Assembly: GCF_003725695.1 (NCBI RefSeq)
Contig: NZ_RJSE01000009.1
Coordinates: 460,724 to 524,723, forward strand
DNA length: 64,000 nucleotides
DNA from: Nocardioides marmoriginsengisoli
GTDB taxonomy: Bacteria; Actinomycetota; Actinomycetes; Propionibacteriales; Nocardioidaceae
Direction of reading: 5' to 3'
The translations under genes were made by a program, and so were the position numbers. Positions 46,779 through 55,042 of the stretch are shown here, in pieces; the stretch's first letter is position 1; every line of letters begins with the position of its first letter. The notes under the pieces were generated by a model that was not told the DNA's origin, made no database searches, and worked only from the letters and a program-made list of their open reading frames with translations.

Positions 46779-46864
46779 ACGACGTGGCCTCGACAAGCCC
46801 ACCGGGCGGTGGTGCAGGTTGTGGCGACCTGAACCACCGCCTGGTGCGCCTGTCGAGGCCGGGA

Positions 46865-47638
46865 TCAGCAGATGGGGCCGTAGCCGGGGAGCGCTCGCTC
46901 GAGGAGGGCCGAGAATGCGTTGCGGACGTCGCAACCGCAGGCGACGCTGCGGTCGAAGCCGAGGCGCAGGTCCCGGCCGCCGCCGTCGAGTGCGGCGTCG
47001 CGGACCCGCAGAACGAGGCCGAAGCGGTCGATGCCGAGGGCACGGACGTCGTCCGGGTCCTCCTCCCAGCCCAGCTCGTAGCGGGCGATCGCGGTGAGGA
47101 TCTGGCTGTGGTCGGCCTGCAGGTGCGGCAACCACTCCGCCTCGTAGCCGAGCAGCGGGTCGGGGAAGGCGCACCGGTAGTCGGCCAGAGCGACCTGCCG
47201 AGCGGGCGGCTCGCCGTCGCCGGCCTCGCAACGCCAGGCGAGGCCGACGCTGTCCGGGACGAGGCGGAGCAGCCGGGTGCTCGGGTCGGGCTTGTCGGAG
47301 CCGGTGAGGTGTATCCGCATCCCGGCCGGGAGCGGCTCGACGACGTCGTGCACCGGGCCGGCCAGGGTCAGGGTGCCGCGGAGCCGGTCCGGCTGCGGGA
47401 CGGTGGTGACGTCGACGGCGGTCGCGGTCACCCGCTGGCCGAGGTCGCCGACCCCCGACGCGTTCAAGAAGGCGTCGGCGGGAGCCTGGAACATCAGCGA
47501 GCCGTCCGGGATCACGCCGTGGCGGTGCACGTCGAGGGACAGGTCGGCCGAGACCACCCGCAGGGTGCTGGCGGAGGCGACGATGGTGCGGGCGCGCTCC
47601 GCCGGCGTGAGGGTGAGCGCGGTCGACGGGCGAGTCAT
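46865..47638 (-). CDS. DUF2470 domain protein under iron control
   Basis: A 257-residue protein of the DUF2470 family (related to the C-terminal part of HugZ-like haem-utilisation proteins), with the end motif SVACGCDVRNAFSALLERAL. The DUF2470-like part covers roughly the last 90 residues (LLGYEAEWLPHLQADHSQIL region). An IdeR/DtxR iron box overlaps its promoter, so a link to iron or haem is likely. It is not a known cobalamin gene despite its position. Confidence 0.75.
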   Translation of the reverse strand: MTRPSTALTLTPAERARTIVASASTLRVVSADLSLDVHRHGVIPDGSLMFQAPADAFLNASGVGDLGQRVTATAVDVTTVPQPDRLRGTLTLAGPVHDVVEPLPAGMRIHLTGSDKPDPSTRLLRLVPDSVGLAWRCEAGDGEPPARQVALADYRCAFPDPLLGYEAEWLPHLQADHSQILTAIARYELGWEEDPDDVRALGIDRFGLVLRVRDAALDGGGRDLRLGFDRSVACGCDVRNAFSALLERALPGYGPIC

Positions 47639-47643
47639 GCGAG

Positions 47644-47662
47644 TTAGGTTACCCTAACCTTA
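47644..47662. promoter_or_regulatory. DtxR/IdeR iron box
   Basis: TTAGGTTACCCTAACCTTA matches the DtxR/IdeR consensus TTAGGTTAGSCTAACCTAA at about 17 of 19 bases. It starts six bases upstream of the DUF2470 start codon, so bound repressor would block transcription. Confidence 0.8.
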
Positions 47663-47685
47663 GTTGGCTGCCTAGGGGCTCGGCT

Positions 47686-49245
47686 TCATTCCGCCGCCGG
47701 GACCGACCTCGCCGTCCAGACCTGCCCCTGCGCGGTACGTCGGGTGCCGGCGGCGCCGACGATCAGCAGGCACTTCATGTCGATGCTGTCGGCGTCGAGC
47801 TCGGCCAGCGTGGTGACGGTGAGCGACTCCTCGGCCCGGCCGACGTCCCGGCCGACCACCACCGGGGTGTCGGCGGAGCGCACCTCCAGCAGCAGCTTCT
47901 GTGCCTCGGCGACCTGGGTGGTCCGGGAGCGCGAGGCCGGGTTGTAGATCGCCAGCACCAGGTCGGCTTCGGCGATCGCCCGGATCCGCCGCTCGATCAC
48001 CGGCCAGGGCTTGAGCCGGTCGGAGAGGCTCAGCACCGCGAAGTCTCCGCCGATCGGAGCGCCGGCACGCGCGGCCACCGCCTGGACGGCGCTGACCCCG
48101 GGGGCAACCCGGATCGCGACCTCGGCGTATGCCGGGTCCTCGGCAGCCTCGAAGACCGCGGCCGCCATCCCGAAGACGCCGGCGTCGCCGCCGGAGACGA
48201 CCGCGACCCGCTCACCGGCGAGCGTGAGGTCGAGCGCGAACCTGGCCCGGTCGACCTCGACGGTGTTGCCGGACGCGTGCCGGCTCAGGCCGATCCGCTG
48301 CGGCACCCGGTCGACGTACGGCGCGTAGCCGACGACGTGGTCGACCTCGGCGAGGATCGCGCTGGCTTCGGGGGTGAGCCAGGCGTCGGGGCCGGGGCCG
48401 AGGCCCACGACGTGGACCTCTGCAGGTCCGTCACCGCGGCTCGACGTCCGGGGCTGCTCGTTCCGCCGGCCGGCCGGGTCGGCGGCGACCGAGTCGCCCG
48501 GCACCACGATCAACGAGAAGTAGGGCACCGTGTCGGCGTCCACGTCGCGCACCGGCAACCAGCGCTGCTCCGGCATCGAGGCGCGTTCGACGTACATCGC
48601 GTGGTCGAGTCGCCCGGCCTGCTCCAGGGCGGAGCGCACCTTCGGGAACGTCCGGCCGAGCTTCATGATGACGGCGCCCTGGGTGTCCGCCAAGCGGCGG
48701 GCCAACTCCGGCTCGGGCAGCGTCCCGGGCAGGATCGTGAGGACGTCGGTCTGCCGGACCAGCGGGGTCGCGACGCTCGCGGTGGCGGCCGCGAACGACG
48801 GCACCCCGGCGACGATCTCGGTGCTGAAGCGGCCGCTGAGCCGGTCGTGCATGTACATGAACGAGCCGTAGAAGAGCGGATCCCCCTCGGCGAGCAGGAC
48901 GACGTCGCGCCCCGCCTCGAGGTGGCCGGCGAGCCGGTCGGCGCTGGCCTCGTAGAACTCCGCCATCGCGCCGGCGTACCCGCCGGGGTGCTCGGTCAGC
49001 CCAGTGGTGACCGGGTAGACCAGGTTCTCCTCGATCACCCCGTCGGGCACCAGGTCGGCCGCGATCCGGCGGGCGTTGGACTGCTTGCCGACGCCGGAGT
49101 GGTAGGCGATCACGTCGGCCGCGGCGATCAGCCGGGCCGCTTTCAGCGTGGTGAGCTCGGGATCGCCCGGACCGACGCCGACACCCCAGAAGCGCCCGGC
49201 GGTGCCCCGAGGAGGCGCGCCGGCGCCGTCGCGAAGGGCCGTCAC
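47686..49245 (-). CDS. cobIJ: CobI-CobJ fusion: precorrin-2 C20- and precorrin-3B C17-methyltransferase
   Basis: A 519-residue fusion as in mycobacteria. The N-terminal half (to about 245) is CobI (GVGVGPGDPELTTLKA, LAEGDPLFYGSFMYMHDRL). The C-terminal half (from about 270) is CobJ (VVGLGPGPDAWLTPEA, VSGGDAGVFGMA, AIYNPASRSRTTQV). The GTG at 49245 overlaps the cobH stop. The linker holds a half unit of the dispersed CTCGAC repeat (read PRTSSRG). It is in one operon with cobH. Confidence 0.94.
   Translation of the reverse strand: MTALRDGAGAPPRGTAGRFWGVGVGPGDPELTTLKAARLIAAADVIAYHSGVGKQSNARRIAADLVPDGVIEENLVYPVTTGLTEHPGGYAGAMAEFYEASADRLAGHLEAGRDVVLLAEGDPLFYGSFMYMHDRLSGRFSTEIVAGVPSFAAATASVATPLVRQTDVLTILPGTLPEPELARRLADTQGAVIMKLGRTFPKVRSALEQAGRLDHAMYVERASMPEQRWLPVRDVDADTVPYFSLIVVPGDSVAADPAGRRNEQPRTSSRGDGPAEVHVVGLGPGPDAWLTPEASAILAEVDHVVGYAPYVDRVPQRIGLSRHASGNTVEVDRARFALDLTLAGERVAVVSGGDAGVFGMAAAVFEAAEDPAYAEVAIRVAPGVSAVQAVAARAGAPIGGDFAVLSLSDRLKPWPVIERRIRAIAEADLVLAIYNPASRSRTTQVAEAQKLLLEVRSADTPVVVGRDVGRAEESLTVTTLAELDADSIDMKCLLIVGAAGTRRTAQGQVWTARSVPAAE
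48440..48451. repeat. Half unit of the dispersed repeat in the CobI-CobJ linker
   Basis: CTCGACGTCCGG matches the 3' half of the dispersed unit. It encodes part of the linker between the two methyltransferase domains. Confidence 0.5.
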
Positions 49246-49907
49246 AGCTCCGCCTCCTGGGCCAGGGCGTTCAGCGCCGAGGCGGCGATCGCCGATCCGC
49301 CGCGCCGCCCGTGCACGGTCAGGAACGGGACGTCGATGCCGTGGTCCGCGGCCAGTGCGGCGAGGGCCTGCTTGGACTCGGCGGCACCGATGAAGCCCAC
49401 CGGTACGCCGACGATCGCGGCCGGTCGCGGCCCGCCGTCGAGGAGCATCTCGAGCAGGTGGAAGAGTGCCGTCGGCGCGTTGCCGATCGCCACCACCGCG
49501 CCGTCGAGACGGTCGCCCCAGAGTGCGAGCGCCGCGGCCGACCGGGTGGTGCCGAAGGCAGTCGCCAGCTCCGGGACGCGCGGATCCCGCAGGGTGCAGA
49601 GCACCTCGTTGTCGCGCGGCAACCGGGCGCGGGTGACGCCGGAGGCGACCATGTGCGCGTCGGTCAGGATCGGCGCACCGGCCTGGAGTGCACCGCGGGC
49701 GGCGGCGACCAGGCCGGGGTGGATCTCCAGGTCGGCGGCCAGATCGGTCTGCCCGCTCCCGTGCACCATCCGGACGGCGACCCGCTCGGCGTCGGCGGGG
49801 AGGTGCGCGAAGCCGGCCTCGCGCCGGATCGTGGCGAACGAGTCGAGGTAGATCGCCGCCCCGTCGTCGACGTACGGGTAGCGTTTGGGGGGTCGTGCGA
49901 CGTCCAT
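49242..49907 (-). CDS. cobH: Precorrin-8X methylmutase
   Basis: A 221-residue CobH/CbiC that moves a methyl group from C11 to C12 to give hydrogenobyrinic acid. VRMVHGSGQTDLA contains the catalytic His, and NAPTALFHLLEML and GVPVGFIGAAESK are conserved. The ATG at 49907 has GAGGAGA upstream. The cobalamin riboswitch ends 43 bases before it. Confidence 0.95.
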   Translation of the reverse strand: MDVARPPKRYPYVDDGAAIYLDSFATIRREAGFAHLPADAERVAVRMVHGSGQTDLAADLEIHPGLVAAARGALQAGAPILTDAHMVASGVTRARLPRDNEVLCTLRDPRVPELATAFGTTRSAAALALWGDRLDGAVVAIGNAPTALFHLLEMLLDGGPRPAAIVGVPVGFIGAAESKQALAALAADHGIDVPFLTVHGRRGGSAIAASALNALAQEAEL

Positions 49908-49949
49908 CGTCTCTCCTCGGGGTTCGCGCCCCTGGTCGGCTGAGTTCAG

Positions 49950-50069
49950 ACGCGTGGCCAGTGTCTGGCTCCACCCCCAGCGGTGGGTCTTCCCACGTCC
50001 CAGGGGTGTCACAGTGGCGGAACCGCCCCGGAATTGACCTGGGTCGCACCGGGTTCCTGCTCCACGCAT
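49950..50069 (-). promoter_or_regulatory. Cobalamin riboswitch controlling cobH-cobIJ
   Basis: On the minus strand the outer stem ATGCGTGG/CCACGCGT encloses GGAACCCGGTGCGACCCAGG, CGGGGCGGTTCCGCCACTGT, and the B12-box-like GAGCCAGACACTGGCC. It is about 120 nt and nearly the same in its core as the cobN switch, and differs from the two compact switches. Confidence 0.9.
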
Positions 50070-50112
50070 CGGAGGCGATCAGGGTAAGGCACGCCGCCGT
50101 CGTGGCCGGTGA

Positions 50113-50964
50113 CTAGTCCGGGACGACGATGCCGTTCCAGCCGGTGACCACCAGCGGGTGCTCCGCCGGCAGGTCGTCGAAGGACGCGAGCAGCTCCGGG
50201 GTCAGCACGCCGTCCGGGATCTCCTGGTGGATGCCGCCGTCGAACGGACCAGGGGGCAGCGGTCCGGAGTTGCGCAGCGTCCTCGCGTCGCGGGTGCCGT
50301 CGAGCAGCGGCTCGGGCAGCTCGTCGACGTGCCAGGCAGCCGTCTCGCCGGTGCCGCGGGCGCCGAGGAACGCGTGCGCCAACGCGATCAACCGATCCGG
50401 GACGTCGGCCAGCGGGACGACCTCGCCCCAGCCGGTCGACCCGGCCCGCAGCTGGGCGTGCTGAGCGTCGACCGACATCGCGCCCAGGTCCTGCCGCCTT
50501 CCCTGGACGTCGCCGCGGCCGTCGTCGAGGACGACCAGGAAGCGTCCGGGCAGGCGGGAGAGCGCGGTGTCGGCGCAGAGCAGCTCGTCGAACGCGCGGG
50601 CGACCGGCTGCTGGTCGGCCACGCCGCCGCTGATCCCGGAGAGCGGCGAGACCATCACGTTGCGGACCAGCTCGTGGGACGGGTGCGGGAGCAGCCCGGT
50701 CGCGGTGATCGCCTCGACGACCTCGGCCGGCAGGGCACCGTCCTCGAGCGGGAGCGCCCGTACCTGCAGGTTCGCGCGGCCGGTCAGGTGCACGTTCCCG
50801 TCGCCGTACCGGGCCGAGACCGCGGCGAGCTCCCGCAGCCCGGCGAGCGCGATCCGCCCGCCGACCACCCGGAGCCGGACCAGGCCGCCGTCCTCGGCGG
50901 GCCACGGTCGGAGCGCTCCGGGGCAGAGGTCGCCGCGGGTCCGCGGGCTCGGGTCAGTCACCAA
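50113..50964 (-). CDS. cobG: CobG-like precorrin-3B synthase, short and lacking Fe-S cysteines
   Basis: A 283-residue protein of the nitrite/sulfite-reductase-like CobG family. RGDLCPGALRP at the N-terminus, LTGRANLQVRAL (about 60-71) and SHELVRNVMVSPLSG (about 96-110) match. Known CobG proteins are longer (roughly 360-460) and bind a 4Fe-4S cluster. Here I find only two cysteines (14 and 130), not the four-Cys motif. It may be inactive or work differently. The start is a TTG (or a GTG one codon on), four bases after the upstream gene. Confidence 0.75.
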   Translation of the reverse strand: MVTDPSPRTRGDLCPGALRPWPAEDGGLVRLRVVGGRIALAGLRELAAVSARYGDGNVHLTGRANLQVRALPLEDGALPAEVVEAITATGLLPHPSHELVRNVMVSPLSGISGGVADQQPVARAFDELLCADTALSRLPGRFLVVLDDGRGDVQGRRQDLGAMSVDAQHAQLRAGSTGWGEVVPLADVPDRLIALAHAFLGARGTGETAAWHVDELPEPLLDGTRDARTLRNSGPLPPGPFDGGIHQEIPDGVLTPELLASFDDLPAEHPLVVTGWNGIVVPD

Positions 50965-50968
50965 GGAA

Positions 50969-53383
50969 TCAGAAGTTCCAGCCGCGCAGGCCCAGGATCA
51001 CCGTGGTCAGCAGGATGCCCGCTCCGGCGAGCTGGAGGTCCCAGGTCGATCCCTCGCGGTCCTTCTTCTCGGTCCGGAAGACCCGGGCGCCGCCGAGGAC
51101 CGCCGGCACCAGCGCGGCCGCCAGGAACGCGTACCGCAACGCGGTCCGCTGGTCGTCGGCACCGCCGATGAAGACGGTCACGAGCAGGATGCAGCTGACC
51201 ACGATCAGGAAGATCTCGGTGAGCCCGCTGGGCAGCGGCACCCGGAGGTTCCACTTCAGGCCCAACCAGTCGCGGGCGACCAACAGCAGGTCGGGCAGCG
51301 CGAACAGGGCGACGCCCGCGAACCACTGCCAGCAGCTTCCGATGAAGGCGTGGCCCAGGAAGCCGAAGACGGCGGTGCGGATGACGATCCCGGAGAGGAT
51401 CGCCAGGGTCGAGGGCTCCGGCAGGTCCTCCTGGATCTCGGTCTGGCGCAGCCGCTCGGGCCACCAGACGTCGACCGCGCTGGTGAGCAGACCGCGGACC
51501 GCGATCGCGACGATCGCGACCAGGCCGACCTGGTTGGCGTGCTCGGGGATGCCGGTGTCGGTGCCCGCGAAGAGGTCCATCGTCTGGGCCAGCTTCTGGG
51601 CGATCCAGCCGCAGAGCAGCGCGGCGATGACCAGGTCGGCGATCCGGTCCCAGCTGTACTTGACGCTGAGGTGGCCGGGCCGGCGGAACGGTCGGATCGT
51701 GGTCGCCACCAGGGGCAGCGCGGTCCACAGGAAGCCGACGACCAGCACGGTGAGAGCGCCGTGCTTGTCGGTGAAGACGTCGCTGATCACCAGCAGGGTG
51801 AAGAGCGCCGTGGCCACGAACCCGGCGAAGGCGTCGAAGCTGGCCAGCACCATCACGCCGATCAGGATGCCCAGCGACGGCGGGACTGCGTGGCCCCCGG
51901 TGTCGCCGGCGGCGGCGATGCCGAGCGCGGCTCCGCCGAGCGGGAAGAGCCACCACAGCGACCCGAAGATCGCGCGCAGGTCGACGCCGTCGGTGGCGAG
52001 CCGGGAGAGGAACGGGCTGTGCCGGTGCAGGACCCCGGGAACCGTCCGGCTGTAGAAGTCGGTGGCCTCGTGGCCGAAGGCGCGCCAGCTCGGCGAGTTG
52101 TCACCGATGCCGATGCCGCGCTGCAGGGCCAGCTCGTACCCGGCGGCGGCGTCCTCGTCGGTCGCGAAGGTGCCCGAGTCCCCGCCGGAGGCGAGCGCGA
52201 GCGGGCCCGGACGCGCCAGCGCAGTGACGGCGAGGCCCAGGATCAGCAGCAGGAGCAGCTCGGAGTACCGGCCCGACAGCCCGTCGAACGGTGCCGCGAT
52301 GCTCTTCGGCGGCGTGACGACCGGCGGGGTCTCGACCTCCGGCTCGGGGACCGCGACCTGGGTCGGCGTGGCGGTCGCGGTCGGCTTCGGCTTCGCGGGC
52401 GCCTTCTGGGTCACCGTGGTGGTTCGCACCGAGACGGCCGAGATCTTGGTCGGGTCGGCCGGGTCGATCGCCCGGGCCGCGATGGTGTGCTTGCCCTTGT
52501 CGAGCTTGGGCAGCGTGCAGGTCCAGCCGCCCGAGGCGCCGGAGGTGCACGACGAGGTCGGCGAGGACCAGTTCCGGTTGGCGGCGGGTGCGTCGACGAG
52601 CACCTGGATCAACAGGCCGGAGCGGTTCGAGTCGCCGGAGATAGTCTGCGGCTGCTTCTCCACGGCGTACGACGTCGCCCCGCTGAAGGTGGGCGCGGCC
52701 GGGGCGGCGGTGGTCACGACCGCGACCGAGGTGGAGTCGCTCCGGGTGACCGGACCGGACTCGGTGACGGTGACGGAGTACGCGCTGCCGGCCCCGACGA
52801 CCGAGCGCAGGTTGCAGGTGAAGTTGCCGCCGGAGGCGCTGCAGGCGGTCCCGCTCTGGCCGCCGACGACGTTGCCGTTGGAGGTGACGCGGGCCCGCAC
52901 CCGGAAGTCGTTCTGGCCCGAGATGTGGTCGTAGCGGCCGCGGACGGTGAAGCTCTCACCCTCCTTGGGCGAGGTGCGGCTGGTGATGCCGAACCGGCTG
53001 GAGACGGAGCCCGAGTGGGTGACCGACTTGCTGCGCTTGCCGTTGCCGGACGCCGAGGCGGTGACCGAGAACGAGCCCGGGTTGAGGCGGTAGCTGCCCG
53101 ACAGCGTGCACTTCCACGGGCCGAGGCCGAGGACGGCACCAGCGGGCGAGCAGTTCAGCGACGAGCTCAGGCCGGAACCGGAGATCCGGGCCGACAGCTT
53201 GCTGTTCTCCAGGTTGTTGATGATCCGGACCGAGAAGGTCCGCGGCTGGCCGGAGTAGCTGGTCGAGGAGACGCTGAAGTAGGGGTCGTTCGGCCCCGCC
53301 CACGCGTTGCCCGGCAGCCCGAGGACCACCAGCATGGCCAGACCGAGCCCCACGAGCACGCCTCTGTACGAACGCACCTTCAT
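50969..53383 (-). CDS. Large exported/membrane protein of unknown function
   Basis: About 804 residues. A signal peptide (about 1-30, ending GNAWA) is followed by three or more Ig/adhesin-like beta-rich segments to about residue 330 with paired cysteines (LNCSPAG/WKCTLSG, TACSASG/FTCNL, SSCTSG/WTCTL). A Pro/Thr linker (about 335-370) and a C-terminal half with about ten membrane segments (to 800) follow. The ATG at 53383 is preceded by an alternative TTG. I do not recognise the family. It ends four bases before cobG, so the two may be co-transcribed, but no cobalamin role is evident. Confidence 0.6.
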   Translation of the reverse strand: MKVRSYRGVLVGLGLAMLVVLGLPGNAWAGPNDPYFSVSSTSYSGQPRTFSVRIINNLENSKLSARISGSGLSSSLNCSPAGAVLGLGPWKCTLSGSYRLNPGSFSVTASASGNGKRSKSVTHSGSVSSRFGITSRTSPKEGESFTVRGRYDHISGQNDFRVRARVTSNGNVVGGQSGTACSASGGNFTCNLRSVVGAGSAYSVTVTESGPVTRSDSTSVAVVTTAAPAAPTFSGATSYAVEKQPQTISGDSNRSGLLIQVLVDAPAANRNWSSPTSSCTSGASGGWTCTLPKLDKGKHTIAARAIDPADPTKISAVSVRTTTVTQKAPAKPKPTATATPTQVAVPEPEVETPPVVTPPKSIAAPFDGLSGRYSELLLLLILGLAVTALARPGPLALASGGDSGTFATDEDAAAGYELALQRGIGIGDNSPSWRAFGHEATDFYSRTVPGVLHRHSPFLSRLATDGVDLRAIFGSLWWLFPLGGAALGIAAAGDTGGHAVPPSLGILIGVMVLASFDAFAGFVATALFTLLVISDVFTDKHGALTVLVVGFLWTALPLVATTIRPFRRPGHLSVKYSWDRIADLVIAALLCGWIAQKLAQTMDLFAGTDTGIPEHANQVGLVAIVAIAVRGLLTSAVDVWWPERLRQTEIQEDLPEPSTLAILSGIVIRTAVFGFLGHAFIGSCWQWFAGVALFALPDLLLVARDWLGLKWNLRVPLPSGLTEIFLIVVSCILLVTVFIGGADDQRTALRYAFLAAALVPAVLGGARVFRTEKKDREGSTWDLQLAGAGILLTTVILGLRGWNF

Positions 53384-53550
53384 CAATTCCCCAGCATCCC
53401 GACGACATTGCTCACCGTTGATCTTCGCCTGTTTTGTGCAGTTCCCAGGCCGGTTTTCCTATTTCAGTATGGCGAACGGCTCGGCGCGGAATCGCGCCGG
53501 AGGGGGTGTGGCGCCTGCGCGTTCGGTCCGCACTGTTAGCGTCCGCCCGC

Positions 53551-54246
53551 ATGGACGAGGCACTGGTTCTGGTCGGGATGTCCGTGCGCGAAGTATCCGC
53601 GCGCGACCGGATCGCTGCCCTGGCCCGCTCCGAAGGGGCGTCGCTGGCGTTCCTGCAGGTGGGCGATCCGGCGCTCGGCAGGGAGCTGACCCGGCTCGCC
53701 GACGCCGGTCACCGGCGGATCGTCCTGGTCGGGTTCAGCCTCGGGACGATGGCGCCGGTGGTCACCTGGCTGCGCCGGATCGCGTCGTACTGGTGGCGGG
53801 AGCGGGGCCCGGACGCGCCGACGATCGAGGTCGCGACGGTGCTGGCGGCCGGGGTCACCGCGGACGACCTGGAGCTCGCGCGCGCGGTCACCCGGCCGAT
53901 CACCGGCACCGAGGCCGGCCTCTCCTCGGCAGCCTGGGAGGACGTCCCGGCGCACCGCCGGCAGGTGTTCGTCTGCCGAGGGCCGCGGTGCTCGGCCCAG
54001 GGAGCGGACGACGCCGCGGAGGCGATGATCCTGGCGCTGATGCGCGCCGGCCTCGGCGACGACGACGTCCTGGTCACGCAGACCGGGTGCCAGTTCCCGT
54101 GCAACCAGTCGCCGGTGGTCAGCGTCCAGCCCGACGACGTCTGGTACGCCCGGGTGGACGCGCACGTGGTCGACCGGATCGTCGACGAGCACCTGGTCGA
54201 AGGCCGGGTCGTCGAGGAGAACCGGCTGCCGCGGCACCCGTCGTAA
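53551..54246 (+). CDS. CbiX-like domain fused to a 2Fe-2S ferredoxin domain
   Basis: A 231-residue protein. Residues 1 to about 130 resemble a sirohydrochlorin chelatase CbiX repeat, but the usual N-terminal GHGS metal-binding His reads GMSV. Residues about 135-200 are a thioredoxin-like 2Fe-2S ferredoxin with C142, C147, C180 and C184 (VFVCRGPRCSAQ, GCQFPCNQ). Such fusions occur in actinobacterial cobalamin loci. The ATG at 53551 is preferred, since the longer frame adds no conserved sequence. It may deliver electrons in corrin synthesis, which is inference. Confidence 0.7.
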   Translation: MDEALVLVGMSVREVSARDRIAALARSEGASLAFLQVGDPALGRELTRLADAGHRRIVLVGFSLGTMAPVVTWLRRIASYWWRERGPDAPTIEVATVLAAGVTADDLELARAVTRPITGTEAGLSSAAWEDVPAHRRQVFVCRGPRCSAQGADDAAEAMILALMRAGLGDDDVLVTQTGCQFPCNQSPVVSVQPDDVWYARVDAHVVDRIVDEHLVEGRVVEENRLPRHPS

Positions 54247-54286
54247 GTGGGTCGCGCCGCCGTCGTTCCGAGGGGATGATCGGAAG

Positions 54287-54862
54287 ATGCCCGCTCTCCG
54301 CGAACTCTCCTGGCCGAAGCAGACCGAGCGCCTGAGCCTCCGGATGTTCGAGGAGGCCGACATCGAGGCGCTCTGGCGGATCCGGAGCGATCCGGCTGTC
54401 GCCGAGTGGATGACGTCGTTGACGGGCGAGCTCGCGCCGTTCGCCGAGCTGATCTGCGAGCCGGTCCGGATGGCCTCGACGCTGGTCGTCGAGCTCGACG
54501 GCCGGATCATCGGCGACCTGATGTTCCGGACCGAGGACCCGTGGGCGCAGGCCGAGGTGAAGGAGCAGGCCGCCGGAAAGCAGGCCGAGCTGGGCTGGTG
54601 CTTCGCCCCGGAGGTCCAGGGCAACGGCTACGCCACCGAGTCCGTCGCCGAGCTGATTCGGATCGCCTTCGCCGAGGTGGGCCTGCACCGGGTGACCGCG
54701 AACTGCTTCACCGCGAATGCTCCGTCCTGGCGGATCATGGAGCGGGTCGGGATGCGCCGGGAGGCGCACAGCATCAAGGACGCGCTGCACCGGGACCACG
54801 GCTGGTGTGACGGATTCGTCTACGCCCTCCTGGCTGAGGAGTGGCGGGCCACCGTAGGCTGA
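54287..54862 (+). CDS. GNAT acetyltransferase (RimJ/RimL-like)
   Basis: A 191-residue acetyltransferase of the RimJ/RimL type that would acetylate a protein N-terminus or small amine. The core runs from TERLSLRMFEEADIEALW (about 11-28) to the acetyl-CoA motif ELGWCFAPEVQGNGYATESV (about 103-122), then RVTANCFTANAPSWRIMERVG. It has no evident link to cobalamin. The cobN riboswitch begins nine bases after its stop. Confidence 0.85.
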   Translation: MPALRELSWPKQTERLSLRMFEEADIEALWRIRSDPAVAEWMTSLTGELAPFAELICEPVRMASTLVVELDGRIIGDLMFRTEDPWAQAEVKEQAAGKQAELGWCFAPEVQGNGYATESVAELIRIAFAEVGLHRVTANCFTANAPSWRIMERVGMRREAHSIKDALHRDHGWCDGFVYALLAEEWRATVG

Positions 54863-54870
54863 GCGCTCAC

Positions 54871-55000
54871 GTTCCGTGGAACAGGAACCCGGTGAAGACG
54901 CAGGTCGATTCCGGGGCGGTTCCGCCACTGTGACACCCCTGGGCTCGGAGAGACCAACTCTCTTGGTGCCGGGGGTGGAGCCAGACACTGGCCACGGGAC
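54871..55000 (+). promoter_or_regulatory. Cobalamin riboswitch controlling cobN-cobF
   Basis: The outer stem GTTCCGTGG/CCACGGGAC encloses GGAACCCGGTGAAGACGCAG, CGGGGCGGTTCCGCCACTGT and the B12-box-like GAGCCAGACACTGGCC. It is about 130 nt. AGGAGG and the cobN ATG follow 30-45 bases later. Confidence 0.92.
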
Positions 55001-55042
55001 GACCTACGACGAGGGGCGAGAACCCTTCAGGAGGCACATCCC

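Noticed and set aside
48405..48432. GGACCTCTGCAGGTCC as a possible fourth copy of the 83-bp element
   Set aside because: Only a short palindromic core resembles the arm. There is no second arm at the expected distance of 83 bp, so it is probably coincidental.
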